A stretch of 64,000 nucleotides of DNA from Haberlea rhodopensis (Eukaryota; Streptophyta; Magnoliopsida; Lamiales; Gesneriaceae), in the NCBI GenBank assembly GCA_907163345.1, contig CAJQUN010001071.1, forward strand, positions 1 to 64,000, read 5' to 3'. Of the stretch, positions 10,906 to 23,167 are shown piece after piece (position 1 is the first letter of the stretch; each line of letters opens with the position of its first letter). Under the pieces are notes generated by a model. That model made no database searches, had not been told where the DNA came from, and saw nothing but the letters and a program-made list of their open reading frames with translations. The position numbers and the translations under genes were made by a program.

Positions 10906-10984
10906 CATGATTATGAATCAGGAACAACAAGAAGAAGGTAAAGAATAACCAGCATGTTCACTTAACTAAGATGTCGTACATTTA

Positions 10985-11375
10985 CGGTTATACTTTGTTA
11001 TGATGTTATAAGATGATGATGATTATATGATGATGATGTTATAAGATGATGATATTTACAAGATGATGATGCTTATATGATGATGATGTTATAAGATGGT
11101 GATATTTACAAGATGATGATGCTTATATGATGATGATGTTATAAGATGATGATATTTACAAGATGATGATGCTTATATGATGATGATGTTATAAGATGAT
11201 GATATTTACAAGATGATGATGCTTATATGATGATGATGTTACAAGATGATGTTATTTATAAAATGATGATGCTTATATGATGATGATGTTATAAGATGAT
11301 GATATTTTCAAGATGATGACGCTTATATGATGATGATGTTATAAGACGATGATATTTATAAGATGATGATTTTAA
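10985..11375 (+). repeat. GAT-rich tandem array
   Basis: Repeated units of about 57 bp made of TTATATGATGATGATG, TTATAAGATGATGAT and ATTTACAAGATGATGATGC. A second copy lies at 16855-17225. Confidence 0.9.
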
Positions 11376-11839
11376 TCATTCGTGTCAAGAATTAATGATT
11401 TTTATGCCTGGCTATGAAACAGGGACAACCAAAGAGGGTTAATGCGATTAACCAGGAAGTATACGTTACCAATTATTTTCATGCATTTATTTATATGCTA
11501 TTGCCTTATGATGTTAAGTAACGATGTACATGCTCATGATGGGTTGTTCCTGTAGGTACGCTTTTGGACTAAAGGACTAAGGGTCGGGTTGAGGCAGTGA
11601 GCTACGAGGAACACAGGAACGTATAGGATTCAGCTTCTGTTTAGTATCTACTCTAGGAGTAGTATAAATCTAACATATTAACATTCATTGTGGGAATGTA
11701 ACTAATAAGCTTTGAAGTTTTATTTGACCTGTAATTCTGTTAGCTCGTGTAACAATTAGAACCCTAAGATGTTATTAATGCATGATTAGTCCTTCTTATG
11801 CCTCTAAAACACTGTTAAGGTGGGAAGACCCCACATTAG

Positions 11840-11853
11840 TGGTATCAGAGCAG
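11840..11853 (+). promoter_or_regulatory. Primer-binding site, initiator tRNA-Met
   Basis: TGGTATCAGAGCAG, four bases (TTAG) after the LTR end. Starts minus-strand DNA synthesis. Confidence 0.9.
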
Positions 11854-12029
11854 TGGTTAGATAACTCGGGAATGAGTGAAGGGTAGCCTTAGCAATAAGT
11901 TGGCTAGGTGCTTACTTTTGAACATGTTTTATATATATGTTGCATATGAAGTTCCTATGTTATGCTAACATGTTTAATTATCTAACGATGTGCTTTATAT
12001 GAACTGCTTTTGGGTATTGTCGTTAACCC

Positions 12030-12616
12030 TTGTGTTGCAGCATAGCAGCGAATGCAGAAGTAAACGATGCGATTTCATATGCACTCCTCCGTCGCCCCAT
12101 GCCTCTTGTAGTCTCGACCCCCGCTGGAAGAAGTTTGATAACTGACCAGATTGTTTATGACGGCCTCATTTATTTTGAGGGCAACGAGCTGAGGACAAAC
12201 TCGATTGTTCTGAGAATGCCAGACTTCGAATGCATTGTGGGCATCGATGTGCTGAACAAGTATCAGGCAGTTGTGGACTGCAGACAAGGACTGTCCGATT
12301 CAAGTCTGATATGGGAGTCCAATGGACATTCTATGGGGATGGTTCCCGTTCAAGGATTCCGTTAATATCTGCTGTTAAGATGGCACAGATATTGGAACAA
12401 GACCATAAAGGATATCTCATCTATACTGTTGTTATGGCGGAGAAGAGGAAAGAGTTAAAGGTTGAGGATGTGCCCGTAGTGGCGGTATTTCCTGATGTAT
12501 CTCCGGAAGACATTCCCGGATTCCCACCGACGAGAGAGGTCGAGTTTGGGATTAAGTTACTACCAGGGACGTCTACCATTTCTCGTGCCCGTATAGGATG
12601 GCACCAGCGGAGCTAA
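12030..12616 (+). pseudogene. Tekay-type aspartic protease, C-terminal part, and start of RT linker
   Basis: Codes for the second half of the retrotransposon protease, including an IVGIDVL-type motif near 12237, then in another frame for the linker leading to RT (PDVSPEDIPGFPPTREVEF, about 12490-12546). The active-site Asp-Ser/Thr-Gly and all of gag are missing: only ~175 bases separate this from the primer site. A frameshift falls between the two parts, and another just before the RT start (near 12590), a lesion shared with the copy at 63960. Neighbouring RT follows directly. Non-functional. Confidence 0.8.
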
Positions 12617-13105
12617 GGGAGTTAAAGGTTCAGTTGCAAGAGCTCCTTGATAAGGGCTATATATGCCCTAGCGTATCGCCTGGGGTGCACCAGTTTTGTT
12701 TGATAAGAGGAAAGATGGTTCGATGTGGCTGCGCGTCGATTACAGACAACTGAACAAAGCCATAGTGAAGAATAAGTATCCGTTTCTATGGATTAATGAT
12801 TTGTTTGATCAGCTGCAGAGTACGGGGCTCTACAGTAAGATCGATCTGAGATCGGGGTATCATCAGATTCGAGTTCGAGAGGATGATGTACAGAAGACAG
12901 CTTTCCGGACTAGATATGGGTATCCCTTTGGGGTGACGAATGCCCCAGCTATTTTATGAGCCTGATGAACAGGGTACCCCAACCATATTTGGATCAGTTC
13001 GTCATAGTTTTCATTGACGATATGATCATTTACTCTCGAACTGAAGAGGAACACGTGAAGCACTTGAGAACAGTACTTCAGATCCTTAGGGATTGACAGG
13101 CCCCT
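12600..13105 (+). pseudogene. Tekay-type reverse transcriptase, fingers and palm
   Basis: RT would copy the element RNA into DNA in virus-like particles. Readable in order: the MAPAELRELK start in an alternate frame near 12600, the LDKGYI segment, RVDYRQLNKAI (12730-12765), the KIDLRSGYHQIRV palm motif (12838-12875) and FIDD at about 13010-13022. A missing T in the run near 12950 breaks the frame before FIDD; the same gap is in the copy at about 63594. After the ILRD segment (about 13090) the sequence jumps directly to the RNase H linker, so some 80-90 residues of RT thumb/connection normally present in this family are absent. Non-functional. Confidence 0.85.
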
Positions 13106-13567
13106 GACACAGCTGACTCAGAAAGGAGTGCCGTTCTATTGGTCCGAAGCTTGTGAGGAAAGCTTCCAAGAATTGAAGCGTCGTTTGACTACGACACCTA
13201 TATTGGTAATTCCTTCTGAGGATAAGAAGTTTGCTAGGTACACGACTGCATCACTGCAGGGTTTGGACTGTGTGTTGATGCAAGATAAGCATGTGGTGGC
13301 TTATGCATCGAGGCGGTTGAACCACATGAGGCTAGGTACCCAGTCCATGATTTGGAGCTGGCAGCCATTATATTTGCCTTGAAGATTTGGAGGCATTACT
13401 TGCATGGTACGTCGTTTGCCATCTACACGGACTATAAGAGCCTGAAGTTTTGTTCACACAGGATGAGTTGAATAGGCAACAAAGAAGATAGATGGACTAT
13501 TCATGTAAAGCAAATTTGACAGCAGACGCCTTAAGTTGGAAGTGAAGTGTACTGCTGAGGACGCTAT
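13106..13567 (+). pseudogene. Tekay-type RNase H domain
   Basis: Readable from the PLTQLTQKG linker (frame-shifted, about 13108) through VPFYWSEACEESFQELKRRL (13126-13186) to the DCVLMQDKHVVAYASRRL segment (about 13265-13317) and HYLHGTSF (about 13395). The end at 13430-13560 is rearranged, with short deletions. RNase H removes the RNA strand during reverse transcription. Non-functional. Confidence 0.8.
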
Positions 13568-14277
13568 GTGTTATCAGCGATGATGACCTCTTGTTACCAT
13601 TTGGGCTATGATTTTGATGTGGACGCGTCGCCAGTGCGAGTGTCAACCTTGTTGACTGAGCCAGACATATTCAAGATTACCAGGAAAGCCCAGAGGTCAG
13701 AGAATGAGGTTCCGAGGTGGTCATTATTGGTACTTCGGGGTCAGCCATCAAAGTTGGAGTGGCTGAGGACGATTCCTTGAGATTGGACAACCGATGGGTG
13801 GTCCCAGATACGCCGGAATTGCTTAAAGGAATGTCAGAACAGGCTCATAGTAGTCGGTTCAATATCCACCCAGGAGGAAGGAAAATGTATAAGGACCTAA
13901 GTGGTCAGTTCTGGTGGAGACGCATGAAGCACGATGTGATCGCTTTCGTTAAAAGATGTTTGATCTGCCAACAGGTAAAGGCAGAAAGGCAGAGGCCTGG
14001 TGGCGAGCTGAAGAGCTTGGAGGTACCTAAGTGGAAGTGGAGGCATATCATTATGGACTTCGTGACCCACTTACCAAGGACGGCCTCTGGATTTGATGCG
14101 ATCTGGGTGATCGTGGATAGGCTAACGAAGGTAGCTCACTTCATCCCCTACTGTATGACTTTTGAGTACCTAAAGATGACCCAATTATATGTGCGGGATG
14201 TGGTGAGATTACATGGTGTTCCAGTCTCGATGGTGTCTGACAGAGACCCAAGGTTTACTTCACACTCGAGGATATGA
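13568..14277 (+). pseudogene. Tekay-type integrase, zinc domain and part of catalytic core
   Basis: Integrase joins the DNA copy to the genome. The longest frame, 13717-14277, covers the zinc-binding domain (HSSRFNIHPG and CLICQQVKA, two His and two Cys) and the catalytic core with the first Asp in IMDFVTHLPR (about 14050-14080) and the second in VSDRDPRFTS (about 14235-14265). Immediately after RFTSH the sequence skips to EDMMRTCVLEF, losing about 40-60 residues including the conserved Glu of the D,D-E triad, which is still present in the copy at 62085-63149. Integration in cis is therefore impossible. Confidence 0.87.
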
Positions 14278-15026
14278 TGAGGACATGTGTATTGGAGTTT
14301 GATACTCCGTGACAAGATTCTATACAACTGGTAGAGTTCTCCTTTAATAACAGCTATCAGGCGAGCATTCAAATGGCCCTTTGAAGCTCTTTATGGACGA
14401 CGATGTAAATCACCGCTGTATTGGGAGGACTTGACTAGCAAAGCGGTCGGAGGACCGGCTATGATAAAGGACATGGAAGAAAAGATTAAGATGATACACC
14501 AAAAGATGAAAACAACCCAGGATAGGCAAGCAGCCTATGCCAATAAGCGGCGACGACCGCTGGAATTCCAGTTAGGAGTCAGGGTCTTCTTAAAGATCTC
14601 GCCCTTCAGGGGTGTGGTTCGTTTTGGGATGCAAGGGAAGTTATCTCCAAGGTATGTCGGACCATATGAAGTGTTGCAGCGAATCGGTACATTGGCTTAT
14701 CGTTTGGCTCTACCGCCATCCTTGTCTGGCATACATGATGTTTTCCATGTCTCCATGTTACGGAAGTATGAGCCTGACCCGTCTCATGTCTTACAGCCTA
14801 CAGAAGTTCAGTTAGACTCAGATGTGTCCTACGTAGAACGACCAATCAGAATTCTGGGTCGAGAGGATCGCAGACTACGAAGCAAAGTTATACCAATGGT
14901 CAAAGTTCAGTGGGATCGTCGGGGTGTCGAGGAGGCTACATGGGAGACGGAACGGCATATGGTGCAGCACTATCCGGAACTATTCTCTGGTATGTTTTTA
15001 TGTTTAGTTCTGTTATGATGATGCAT
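14278..15026 (+). pseudogene. Tekay-type integrase C-terminus and chromodomain
   Basis: The frame 14431-15018 codes for the C-terminal integrase domain (KRRRPLEFQLGVRVFLKISP, then RGVVRFGMQGKLSPRYVGPYEVLQR) and the chromodomain (VERPIRILGRE...VKVQWDRRGVEEATWETERHMVQHYPELF), the best preserved stretch of the element. The upstream part at 14278-14430 is frame-shifted. The chromodomain is expected to bind modified histone or other chromatin and guide insertion; this is known for the family, not tested here. The frame ends just before the hairpin and purine tract. Confidence 0.87.
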
Positions 15027-15029
15027 GTG

Positions 15030-15065
15030 GATTTCGAGGACGAAATCTTATAAGTAGGGGAGTAA
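15030..15065 (+). promoter_or_regulatory. Hairpin plus polypurine tract
   Basis: GATTTCG (15030-15036), loop AGGA, CGAAATC (15041-15047), then AAGTAGGGGAG. Same layout as 1251-1287, but the outer stem pair is G-C instead of A-T. Confidence 0.78.
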
Positions 15066-17685
15066 TGTAATACCCCCGAAATGTTATATGATTATGTGCT
15101 ATGATGACGATTTATGTTATGTTTAAGAGTTGTGGTGTATTTAAATTGGGGAGTATAATTATGATATGATGATATGATTTAGGGGGCATGTTGAGTGTTT
15201 TAAAGGATGTATTAATTATATGAAGTTAGAAAATATCGAGTGAGGATATTTTAATACATCGTACTATATACCGGGACACAATTAAACACCACATGACCAC
15301 CCAACCCACACCACCCACCCTGCCACTCGGCCACCCCCCCCCCCCCCCCCACTTGGCAGCCCATACCCCATCACATCCCTCACCCATGCTTCACTCATTT
15401 GCTTCCAAGACACTTCTTCCTCTCCCCTTCCTCTCCCGAAAATCGTCCAGGAAAAGCTGCAGAAGGTGGAGATTGGCTTGTGGATTGTGGTGAGAAATCC
15501 TTGCCAAAAAAGGGAGCAAAAAGAGTGAGGTAATCCATGACCCTGTTTTTCTGGGAACTTGGTTAAGATAGGGTTTGGTTGTGTGGTTTGCAGCATGCTA
15601 GTGTAAGGGTTGGTTGAAACCTTGAATTTACGTGCTTACATGGAAGTATTATGAAGCTCCTAGCATGTTTGTTCGAGTATATTACTTACGTTATGTGTTG
15701 GTTTTCTTGTTATGAAAGTAAGTGCTCGAAATTCTGGGCAAGGAAGAACATGCCCTGTTTCTGTATAAGTTGGTTGAGGTTGAAGATTATGATGAGGTTA
15801 TGTTGCATGCTAGTTTAGGTTTTTGTTGAACCTTGAATTTAAATGCTTACATAGAAGTTTAATGATGCTCCTAGCATGTTTGATTGAGCAAGTATGTTAT
15901 GTTATGAAGTAGAAATGATGGTGTGAAAAGAGGTGCTCAAAAATCTGGGGAAGTCCCGATTTTTCAGAGCTCTCGATCGATCGAGATTTGGTCCCGATCG
16001 ATCGAGCGAGACAGAATGCTTAAAGCATGTTTTGAATTTCAGGTGCCGGTCGATCGATGGATTTCTCGATCGATCGGTGAAGCTCCTCGATCGATCGGTA
16101 AAATGTTTCGATCGATCGATCGAGGCAGAATGGTTGAGCACTGTTGTGCACAGTCTCTCGATCGATCGAGACCTCGGGGCCGATCGATCGAGAGAGACAG
16201 AAAGTTGAAAAATAAAATGATGTTTTATTTTGTTAAGTTTATGATGTGAGATGGTATTGAGGCATCTAATATGGTATTGTGTGGTCTTGTAGAGCCATCC
16301 CAGGTACCGGCACCATCAAGGAGATAAAGTCTGTTGACTCCTCCTTTTGAAAAGGTACGTAAGAGACGTACGGGCATCGGACGGTAAAACATATCCCTAC
16401 ACTATGACTATGCATTTATCGCATGAATATATACGATGAAATGATGATGTTTATACGATGTTTATATGATGATGTTTATACGATGTTTATACGATGATGT
16501 TTATACGATGTTTTTATGATGATGTGATGCAATGTTTATTTGTGGTAAGATGCCACGGGGTAAGATGCCCCACATGGTAAGAAGCCATGCGATGCTTATT
16601 TGTGGTAAGATGCCACGAGGTAAGATGCCCCACATGGTAAGAGGCCATGCGATGTTCATTTGTGGTAAGATGCCACGGGGTAAGATGCCCCACATGGTAA
16701 GAGGCCATGCGATGTTTATAATGTGGTAAGATGCCACAGGGTAAGATGCCCATATGCATGATTATGAATCAGGAACAACAAGAAGAAGGTAAAGAATAAC
16801 CATCATGTTCACTTAACTAAGATGTCGTACATTTACGGTTATACTTTGTTATGATGTTATAAGATGATGATGATTATATGATGATGATGTTATAAGATGA
16901 TGATATTTACAAGATGATGATGCTTATATGATGATGATGTTATAAGATGATGATATTTACAAGATGATGATGCTTATATGATGATGATGTTATAAGATGA
17001 TGATATTTACAAGATGATGATGCTTATATGATGATGATGTTATAAGATGATGATATTTACAAGATGATGATGCTTATATGATGATGATGTTACAAGATGA
17101 TGTTATTTATAAAATGATGATGCTTATATGATGACGATGTTATAAGATGATGATATTTACAAGATGATGATGCTTATATGATAATGATGTTATAAGACGA
17201 TGATATTTATAAGATGATGATTTTAATCATTCGTGTCAAGAATTAATGATTTTTATGCCTGGCTATGAAACAGGGACAACCAAAGAGGGTTAATGCGATT
17301 AACCAGGAAGTATACGTTACCAATTATTTTCATGCATTTATTTATATGCTATTGCTTATGATGTTAAGTAACGATGTACATGCTCATGATGGGTTGTTCC
17401 TGTAGGTACGCTTTTGGACTAAAGGACTAAGGGTCGTGTTGAGGCAGTGAGCTACGAGGAACACACGAACGTATAGGATTCAGCTTCTGTTTAGTATCTA
17501 CTCTAGGAGTAGTATAAATCTAACATATTAACATTCATTGTGGGAATGTAACTAATAAGCTTTGAAGTTTTATTTGACCTGTAATTCTGTTAGCTCATGT
17601 AACAACTAGAACCCTAAGATGTTATTAATGCATGATTAGTCCTTCTTATGTCTCTAAAACACTGTTAAGGTGGGAAGACCCCACA
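15066..17685 (+). repeat. 3' LTR of element B (2620 bp)
   Basis: Near-identical to 9227-11835 with scattered substitutions and small indels. It carries the same modules: TATATA (15265-15270), palindrome array (15974-16190), GTACGT hairpin (16355-16371), minisatellite (16530-16755) and GAT array (16855-17225). Confidence 0.93.
15974..16190. repeat. CGATCGATCG palindrome array (8 sites, 1 mutated)
   Basis: Sites start at 15974, 15995, 16047*, 16067, 16088, 16109, 16159 and 16181. Spacings 21, 52, 20, 21, 21, 50, 22. Confidence 0.95.
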
Positions 17686-17973
17686 AATTAGCATGATGTA
17701 TAAAATACCCCAACATGATATTTGAAAAGCATTTTCCAAAAATGTATCAAAATCCAATTAAACATGCTTTACCAAAATAATTTATATCCACCTCAAATAA
17801 ACCATGCCAAAACCAAATTTCCCAACATGCATCACATGCACCCAGAAATGTACTACCAGGTCATGCCCACCGCATAAGTATACATTGCACCACCATAAAT
17901 AATTTAACACCATCTTAATTCCATAAACACAATTAATGGCTCAAAAGCACATAATTATTTCAGGGATAGCACA

Positions 17974-20399
17974 CATCATTACATGCTTCACATATTCCCC
18001 ATGACTTTTATAAAATTTTGGGCAGAGCCTCCCCATAAATTGGACTATCCGAGAAAATACACAACTATAAACATCCTCAATATAATTAATCCCCAACATT
18101 CACCACAATTAATTCATCTGCTCATATCATAAATCGCATTCTTCTCAAATAAATTGCATCTATGACACCCGAATGAAAGGAGAAACATCAAGACATGTAT
18201 ACAGAACATATACAAACATTGGGATGCTCACAAACGAGCAATGAATAAACGAGTATAAACCTACTCGCATACAATCTCATCACCCTTTACCAATATTGAT
18301 ACCATGCTCCTGGTAGTATTCTACTCCAATGGCTCAAACTCACTTCAGAACCAATGGCATACCTGTTTTACCTGTTTCAACAGAAACAGCCCCCACACAG
18401 GGTGAGCACGCTCCAACTCAACAGTCATACTCATATCAATATACAAATTGAAATGCAACTAAATAAGATTATTAAAATCTATAAAATATACTCCCTGAAT
18501 AATTCTGGCAAATTAAGGCTTTCTTATACTGTTCTTGTTTCAATATATCACAAATCCACAATCATCAAGATCGATAAAATTATTTAAACGATGATACTCA
18601 ATATCAAGATAATCATTTCCTTAATGATACATCCCTTATTTCACAATCATAACCAACACAATTTAAAGACACTCATGCCCATTACTATGACCATTCTCAA
18701 TGGTTCATATCCAACATGCCATTGGCAACAAAACTCAACTCACACAATTGGATTATGTACACTTACATAACGGCAGTGCCACAAGTACTAAGCAACATTC
18801 ACATACTCGAATTTTGCATAATTGCACATTAAAGTTCATTACATAATGGCAATAGTGTAGCATTTCTACAAGGCATACCTGTTCGTACGTCACTACGTAC
18901 TTTATCACTTGAGTTTCTAGTCGAATTATCCTCCTCTTTGCCCTGAGGTCTGAGGTGGCTCTGGGAAAGTTCAACCACTCAATATAATCATCAATAACTC
19001 ACTAAAGTGATACAAATCACCAATTCATGCTATTGCACATATTCAAGCATATTCATTATTATACATTTTAATACATGTTAATAACACGCATTAACATGTA
19101 TCTAACTTTCACCTATTCACACAACGACACAAGTTCTAAGTTAAAGCATCTCAAACCATAGCCCAACACACTTGCCAAAACACTACCATGATATAAGCCA
19201 TAAAATTAGACTTTTCTTACTACATGATTAGTAGAGCTTTTGGCCAACACTTGAACACCACTTAAGCATAATATCAAACACCTTCCATGCATGATTTTAA
19301 TCTTCATATTTTAACCAATAATGATACTAGCCAATTTACAAATCAACAATTCCCTTCTACCAATTAATCATTCAACAAAGTGAGTCATAATTAACTTCCA
19401 ACAATCAATAAAATTTCTCATGCTACCCAATTCCCAATTACAATATTCATACTCGAATTAAAGTCACATAACCGCCTTAACCCGCTATACCAATTCAAGT
19501 TATCGTTCTTTATTGACAACACTGCATCTAGCCACAAACCACAACATCTATCCATAGTTACCTGCTGAAATACACACATACATGTATATATACTTAGCAC
19601 ATATACAACTTCAATACATGTAGGAATACATAATTGCTCATAAACACCATCTACACACACTAATACATGTTGGATACACACATATACACCAGATTACACA
19701 CCCTGCAGCACACATCACTCTTTAAGGGACATAAATCGACCATAATAGCAGCAAATTTCAAGTCAAAATGCAGCAGGAATTTCAAATCCAACAGCAGCAA
19801 GATTTTTGAACCTCAGCACACATTTTGAACCATAACTACAGCACACACTGCAATACACATACATACACGTAGCAGCCCTAATTTTTTGTCAAAAAAAAAA
19901 AAAGCGCACCAACAATCTCCATAATCCACAAAAAACGAAAGGTAAGAAAGGATAAAGGTCAAGGAATCGTTTAGTACCATACCCACATAAGTTTTTCGCA
20001 AGATTCATGCTTTGAACAAGAAGAAATCGGCTCCTCTTGGTTAGATGAAAAGGGGTGACGGGTTTTGGGGAAAAATGGAGGAGAGGGGCGATTTTGTTTA
20101 GTGTGTGAGGATGGTGAAGTGTGTTATATTAAGCCTTGCCCTTGATTTAACCTACACCACTCATTTATCCATTTAACCCAAGGTTTAATCTCCACCCTCC
20201 AAAACCATCTCATCTTTTATTTTTTAAAGAAAATACCATTTTAATAATATCATCCTTATTATTAAACTCCCATGAATTTGAGAATCTCCTTGAATTTAAT
20301 TAATATTATAAACTCAACTAAAATTATTTATCCAACTCAACTAAAATTATTTATCCAACCCGGATCCAAAATATGATGTCAAATATCCGGGCATCACAG
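17974..20399 (-). repeat. Gypsy LTR without palindrome array
   Basis: Read on the minus strand it starts TGTGATGCCCGGATATTTG at 20399. It has the GTACGT hairpin (18885-18900, sense loop AGTG) and the GGGTGAGCA/ACAGCCCCCACAC block (about 18390-18405) also found in element D's LTR. Where the other LTRs have CGATCGATCG it has CAGCAG-containing sequence (about 19745-19830). The PBS-side end is not clear. No gene. Confidence 0.65.
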
Positions 20400-21635
20400 T
20401 TGTAGCGTGTATGGGTGGGGGTGTTATTTCTTAGTGTATGTACGTGTTTTTTTGTTGTATGAGTATATTTTTACTACGGTATGTGGGTATTCTACTGCTG
20501 CGTATGTAAGTTAATGATTCCAAGTTCGAGTGAAGTCTAGTTTCTAAATAATGATGAATGTTGGATAAATTCGTATGAATTAAATTTATATTGTCACTAG
20601 AAAGTAATTAATTGATTGATCTAATTTATAAGCCACTTTATTGAGTTATGGATTATTGAATATCAAATTAATGAACGAGATATTGGATTGTTGTAGATAC
20701 TCCACGAGTCTCCGACCAACAGAGGTAGCTTGACTTGGATTGTCAACGATAAGGTACGTAGTGACATACGAGCAGGTATGGTACGAAATAGTTACATGAT
20801 TGTGCATGCAAATATTGTTTAGTATGATGTGTATGAGTTAATGGGTATGGGAGTTGAGTTCGATGCTCATGGGATGGTGGATATGAGAAATGGTTGGGAA
20901 TTATTGTGATTGATAGGCATGCTGGCTTTTGATGGGTTGTTAGTCACGAATGAGCGAGAGGTGACATATTATGTGAAATATTTATTTATCTTGATTATGA
21001 GTATTATGTTATAAATATCGATATTGAACTTGGTAATTGTGAAAATGCGAATTATGAAACATGAACAATTCGATAAAGCTTATATGATTCAGACTTATTC
21101 AGGGAGTGAACTTTATGATTCCCAATAGCTTTATTCTATTAAATATTGTATATTGATATGATTGTGATTATTATGTCGTTTATGCTCACCAGATGTGTGG
21201 GCTGTTTATATTGAAACAGGTAAAACAGATACTACGTTGTTCGTGGAAAGTAAGCTTGAGTCTCTTTAGAGTGCATTGCTTTCAGAAGTGTTGGATAAGT
21301 ATTAGTGACAACAATGTTATCTATGTATTTAGAATTATACGTATTTATTCATGCTCGCATGCAAGTAGTCTAATGTATGTGTATGGTTTGTATAAATGTT
21401 TCGAAGTTCCTCCTTATATTTTGGTGTTAGATGTATTTTATTTTTGGGGAGATATGGTGCGTTATGAATTCAGTTTATGAGTTATGCATTATTTTGATGG
21501 TTATTAGGGAATTGATTATGTTTATATTGTGATTATGGGGGAATTGATTATTGTTTCTTTGATATTTTTGGGAAGTCAAGTTTACGGGAAATTCTGCTCA
21601 ATTTTTTATAAAATCCTATACAATAATTATGAAAC
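20400..21635 (+). repeat. Related LTR fragment in opposite orientation
   Basis: Plus-strand counterpart of about 17990-18960: GTACGT...ACATAC (20754-20769, one stem mismatch), CATACGAGCAGGTATG, and the CTGTTTATATTGAAACAGG block near 21200. It lacks the U3 half. It ends near 21635, where the pararetroviral sequence begins. No gene. Confidence 0.6.
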
Positions 21636-21639
21636 GTGT

Positions 21640-22711
21640 AATGAGAGTTTTAAAGAATAAGAAGTTATATATACATATGACATCATAAAATGCATTATTG
21701 ACGTGATGAGACGTTGGGGCCTCACATATATATCTGGGGAGCATTTGCCAATCCCATTGGCATAACATTCCAGATATAATGTCTTTGTTATGGAGAATAT
21801 CGTAAACTTCTTGCTAGTTTCCTCCATCTTGATCTACTTATAATCTAGATTTACAATCGACTTAGAAAACACTTTGGCATTCTTGTTATAATTTAACAAA
21901 TGTTCTCTACTGGGAAAATAGTATCCGTCGAATTCCAAGATTTCGTTGATCCCTTTGTAGTTGATCATCAATCTTGGTTTTTCTCTCTTTATTTTTCCAT
22001 AATTTCGGTGAAAAAAATCCAGGATTATTATATTGAGAAACTCCTGCTGAGATTAACTTAAGGTCAAGATGTTCCTTAAGTATTATACGCATGTCCTTCC
22101 GATCTTCCTAGTTCACGGGGACCGTTTTGTATCTTACAAACTCATATTTCTTTTCCAGCTTTCACTTTCAAAGATGTTGTGAGCTCATTTCTGTTCCACC
22201 AAGCCAGAGGATCCTCATTGTAGTTCCTCTGAATCTTCATTTTTACTTCATCTAGAGTAATCTGCTCTTCGAGGGTAGCTTCAGGTTGTGGAAGCCTCGT
22301 CCTATAATGCCTTCTTCAGTAACAACAGAGTTTCTAGGGTGTCTTTTTCGTCTTCATCATCCCATTCTTCATCCTATTCATTTACACCATCAAAAGTTAT
22401 TTTTCGCTTTTGACCAGTTCCTTGTTTTCAAAGTTGAAGAAACGCTTCGCCAATTTCCGTTGATCCTTCATCTTTGGATGTCGAAGTTTTTCCTTCATCA
22501 TCACGACTGCTGCAAAATTCCAGTGAAATGCCTCCCTTAGTCTTTGGACAATGATCTTACGATCACAAAGAATTATGAAAATAGCCGCCTTGTCTCGTTC
22601 TCCCATGTGAACTGCTTGAATGTCCGGATGAAATTGTTTCCTAACAACATATCAACTCCTGTATCATGGAAATATATAGGTGGAGTCTTGACTTTGTATC
22701 AAGGGGTGTTG
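21640..22711 (-). pseudogene. Endogenous caulimovirid: end of protease and part of reverse transcriptase
   Basis: Minus-strand remnant of a plant pararetrovirus polyprotein. The protease C-terminal motif with a DTG...LLGNNF pattern lies at about 22620-22690, a diverged linker at 22397-22606, and the RT fingers (LKE.LDL...SPG-type region) at 21907-22092. The palm continues in broken frames to about 21650, where the catalytic Tyr-x-Asp-Asp position no longer shows its two aspartates. RNase H is not seen: the remnant ends at the LTR fragment 20400-21635. Stops and frameshifts are frequent. The upstream half of the protease is at 34473-34600, separated by two solo LTRs. Family call is from motif order; genus is uncertain. 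Confidence 0.7.
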
Positions 22712-23167
22712 TGTGGGGTCCTCGTTACTTAATCCATTATGTATTCGATTAAACATACATCTGTGAGTCTGAATTAAGTAATAACAAACACTGATTAAGA
22801 GTATCTTACTAGTTAAGTTGTTACAGGGTTTCTAAAAACCTACCAACTACACATTATATGTACAAACAATAACCTATTACAAAATAACTCCTAGGCAGTG
22901 GTTCAGCTCGCAGCGGAAAATGACTCACATCCCGTCTCCCCACGTCTATGAGTCCCTACAGAAACATTCACACAACATGAGTATAGATAACAACTATCTC
23001 AGTGCAATATCAAAACAATAACATTAATGATAAAGAACAATAAAATCATCAATAGTGAATGTTCTGTATCATGCATCAATGCATTATGTCATGACATGTA
23101 TCAACAATCACCCTATTATCACGAGCCCCATATGATATGCCTATTCAGCTCAATATGTCAGTGGAAC

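Larger units (their letters stand above)
9227..11835 (+). repeat. 5' LTR of element B (2609 bp)
   Basis: It runs from TGTAATACCCCCG to GACCCCACA. In order: a U3 with a TATATA box at 9426-9431, a cytosine run (about 9487-9511), a palindrome array (10134-10349), a GTACGT hairpin (10517-10533), a 60-bp minisatellite (10680-10905) and a GAT-rich array (10985-11375). Long leader after the TATA box; the short open frames in it look like repeat artefacts. Confidence 0.93.
9227..17685 (+). mobile_element. Element B: complete but defective Tekay-type LTR retrotransposon
   Basis: Two LTRs (9227-11835 and 15066-17685), a tRNA-iMet primer site, a purine tract and perfect 5-bp target duplications AATTA (9222-9226 and 17686-17690) define the element. 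The internal region is only 3.2 kb. Gag and the protease active site are absent, RT lacks its thumb/connection part, integrase lacks the segment carrying the third catalytic acid, and frameshifts are frequent. It could only have moved with proteins from a helper. The LTRs differ at about a dozen places by eye, so insertion is fairly recent. It interrupts the minus-strand LTR 7379-17973. Confidence 0.93.
7379..17973 (-). repeat. Gypsy 5' LTR on minus strand, split by element B
   Basis: The LTR occupies 7379-9226 and 17691-17973, about 2131 bp once B (9227-17685) and one copy of its AATTA target duplication are removed. On the minus strand it starts TGTGCTATCCCTGAAAT at 17973 and ends TTACA at 7379, next to a primer site. 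It contains hairpin-type repeats (8030-8230), a GTACGT hairpin (8396-8412) and a palindrome array (8572-8777). Confidence 0.85.

Noticed and set aside
11840..11853. tRNA gene fragments at the TGGTATCAGAGC and TGGCGCCGTTGCC sequences
   Set aside because: They are primer sites next to LTR ends, with no tRNA cloverleaf around them.
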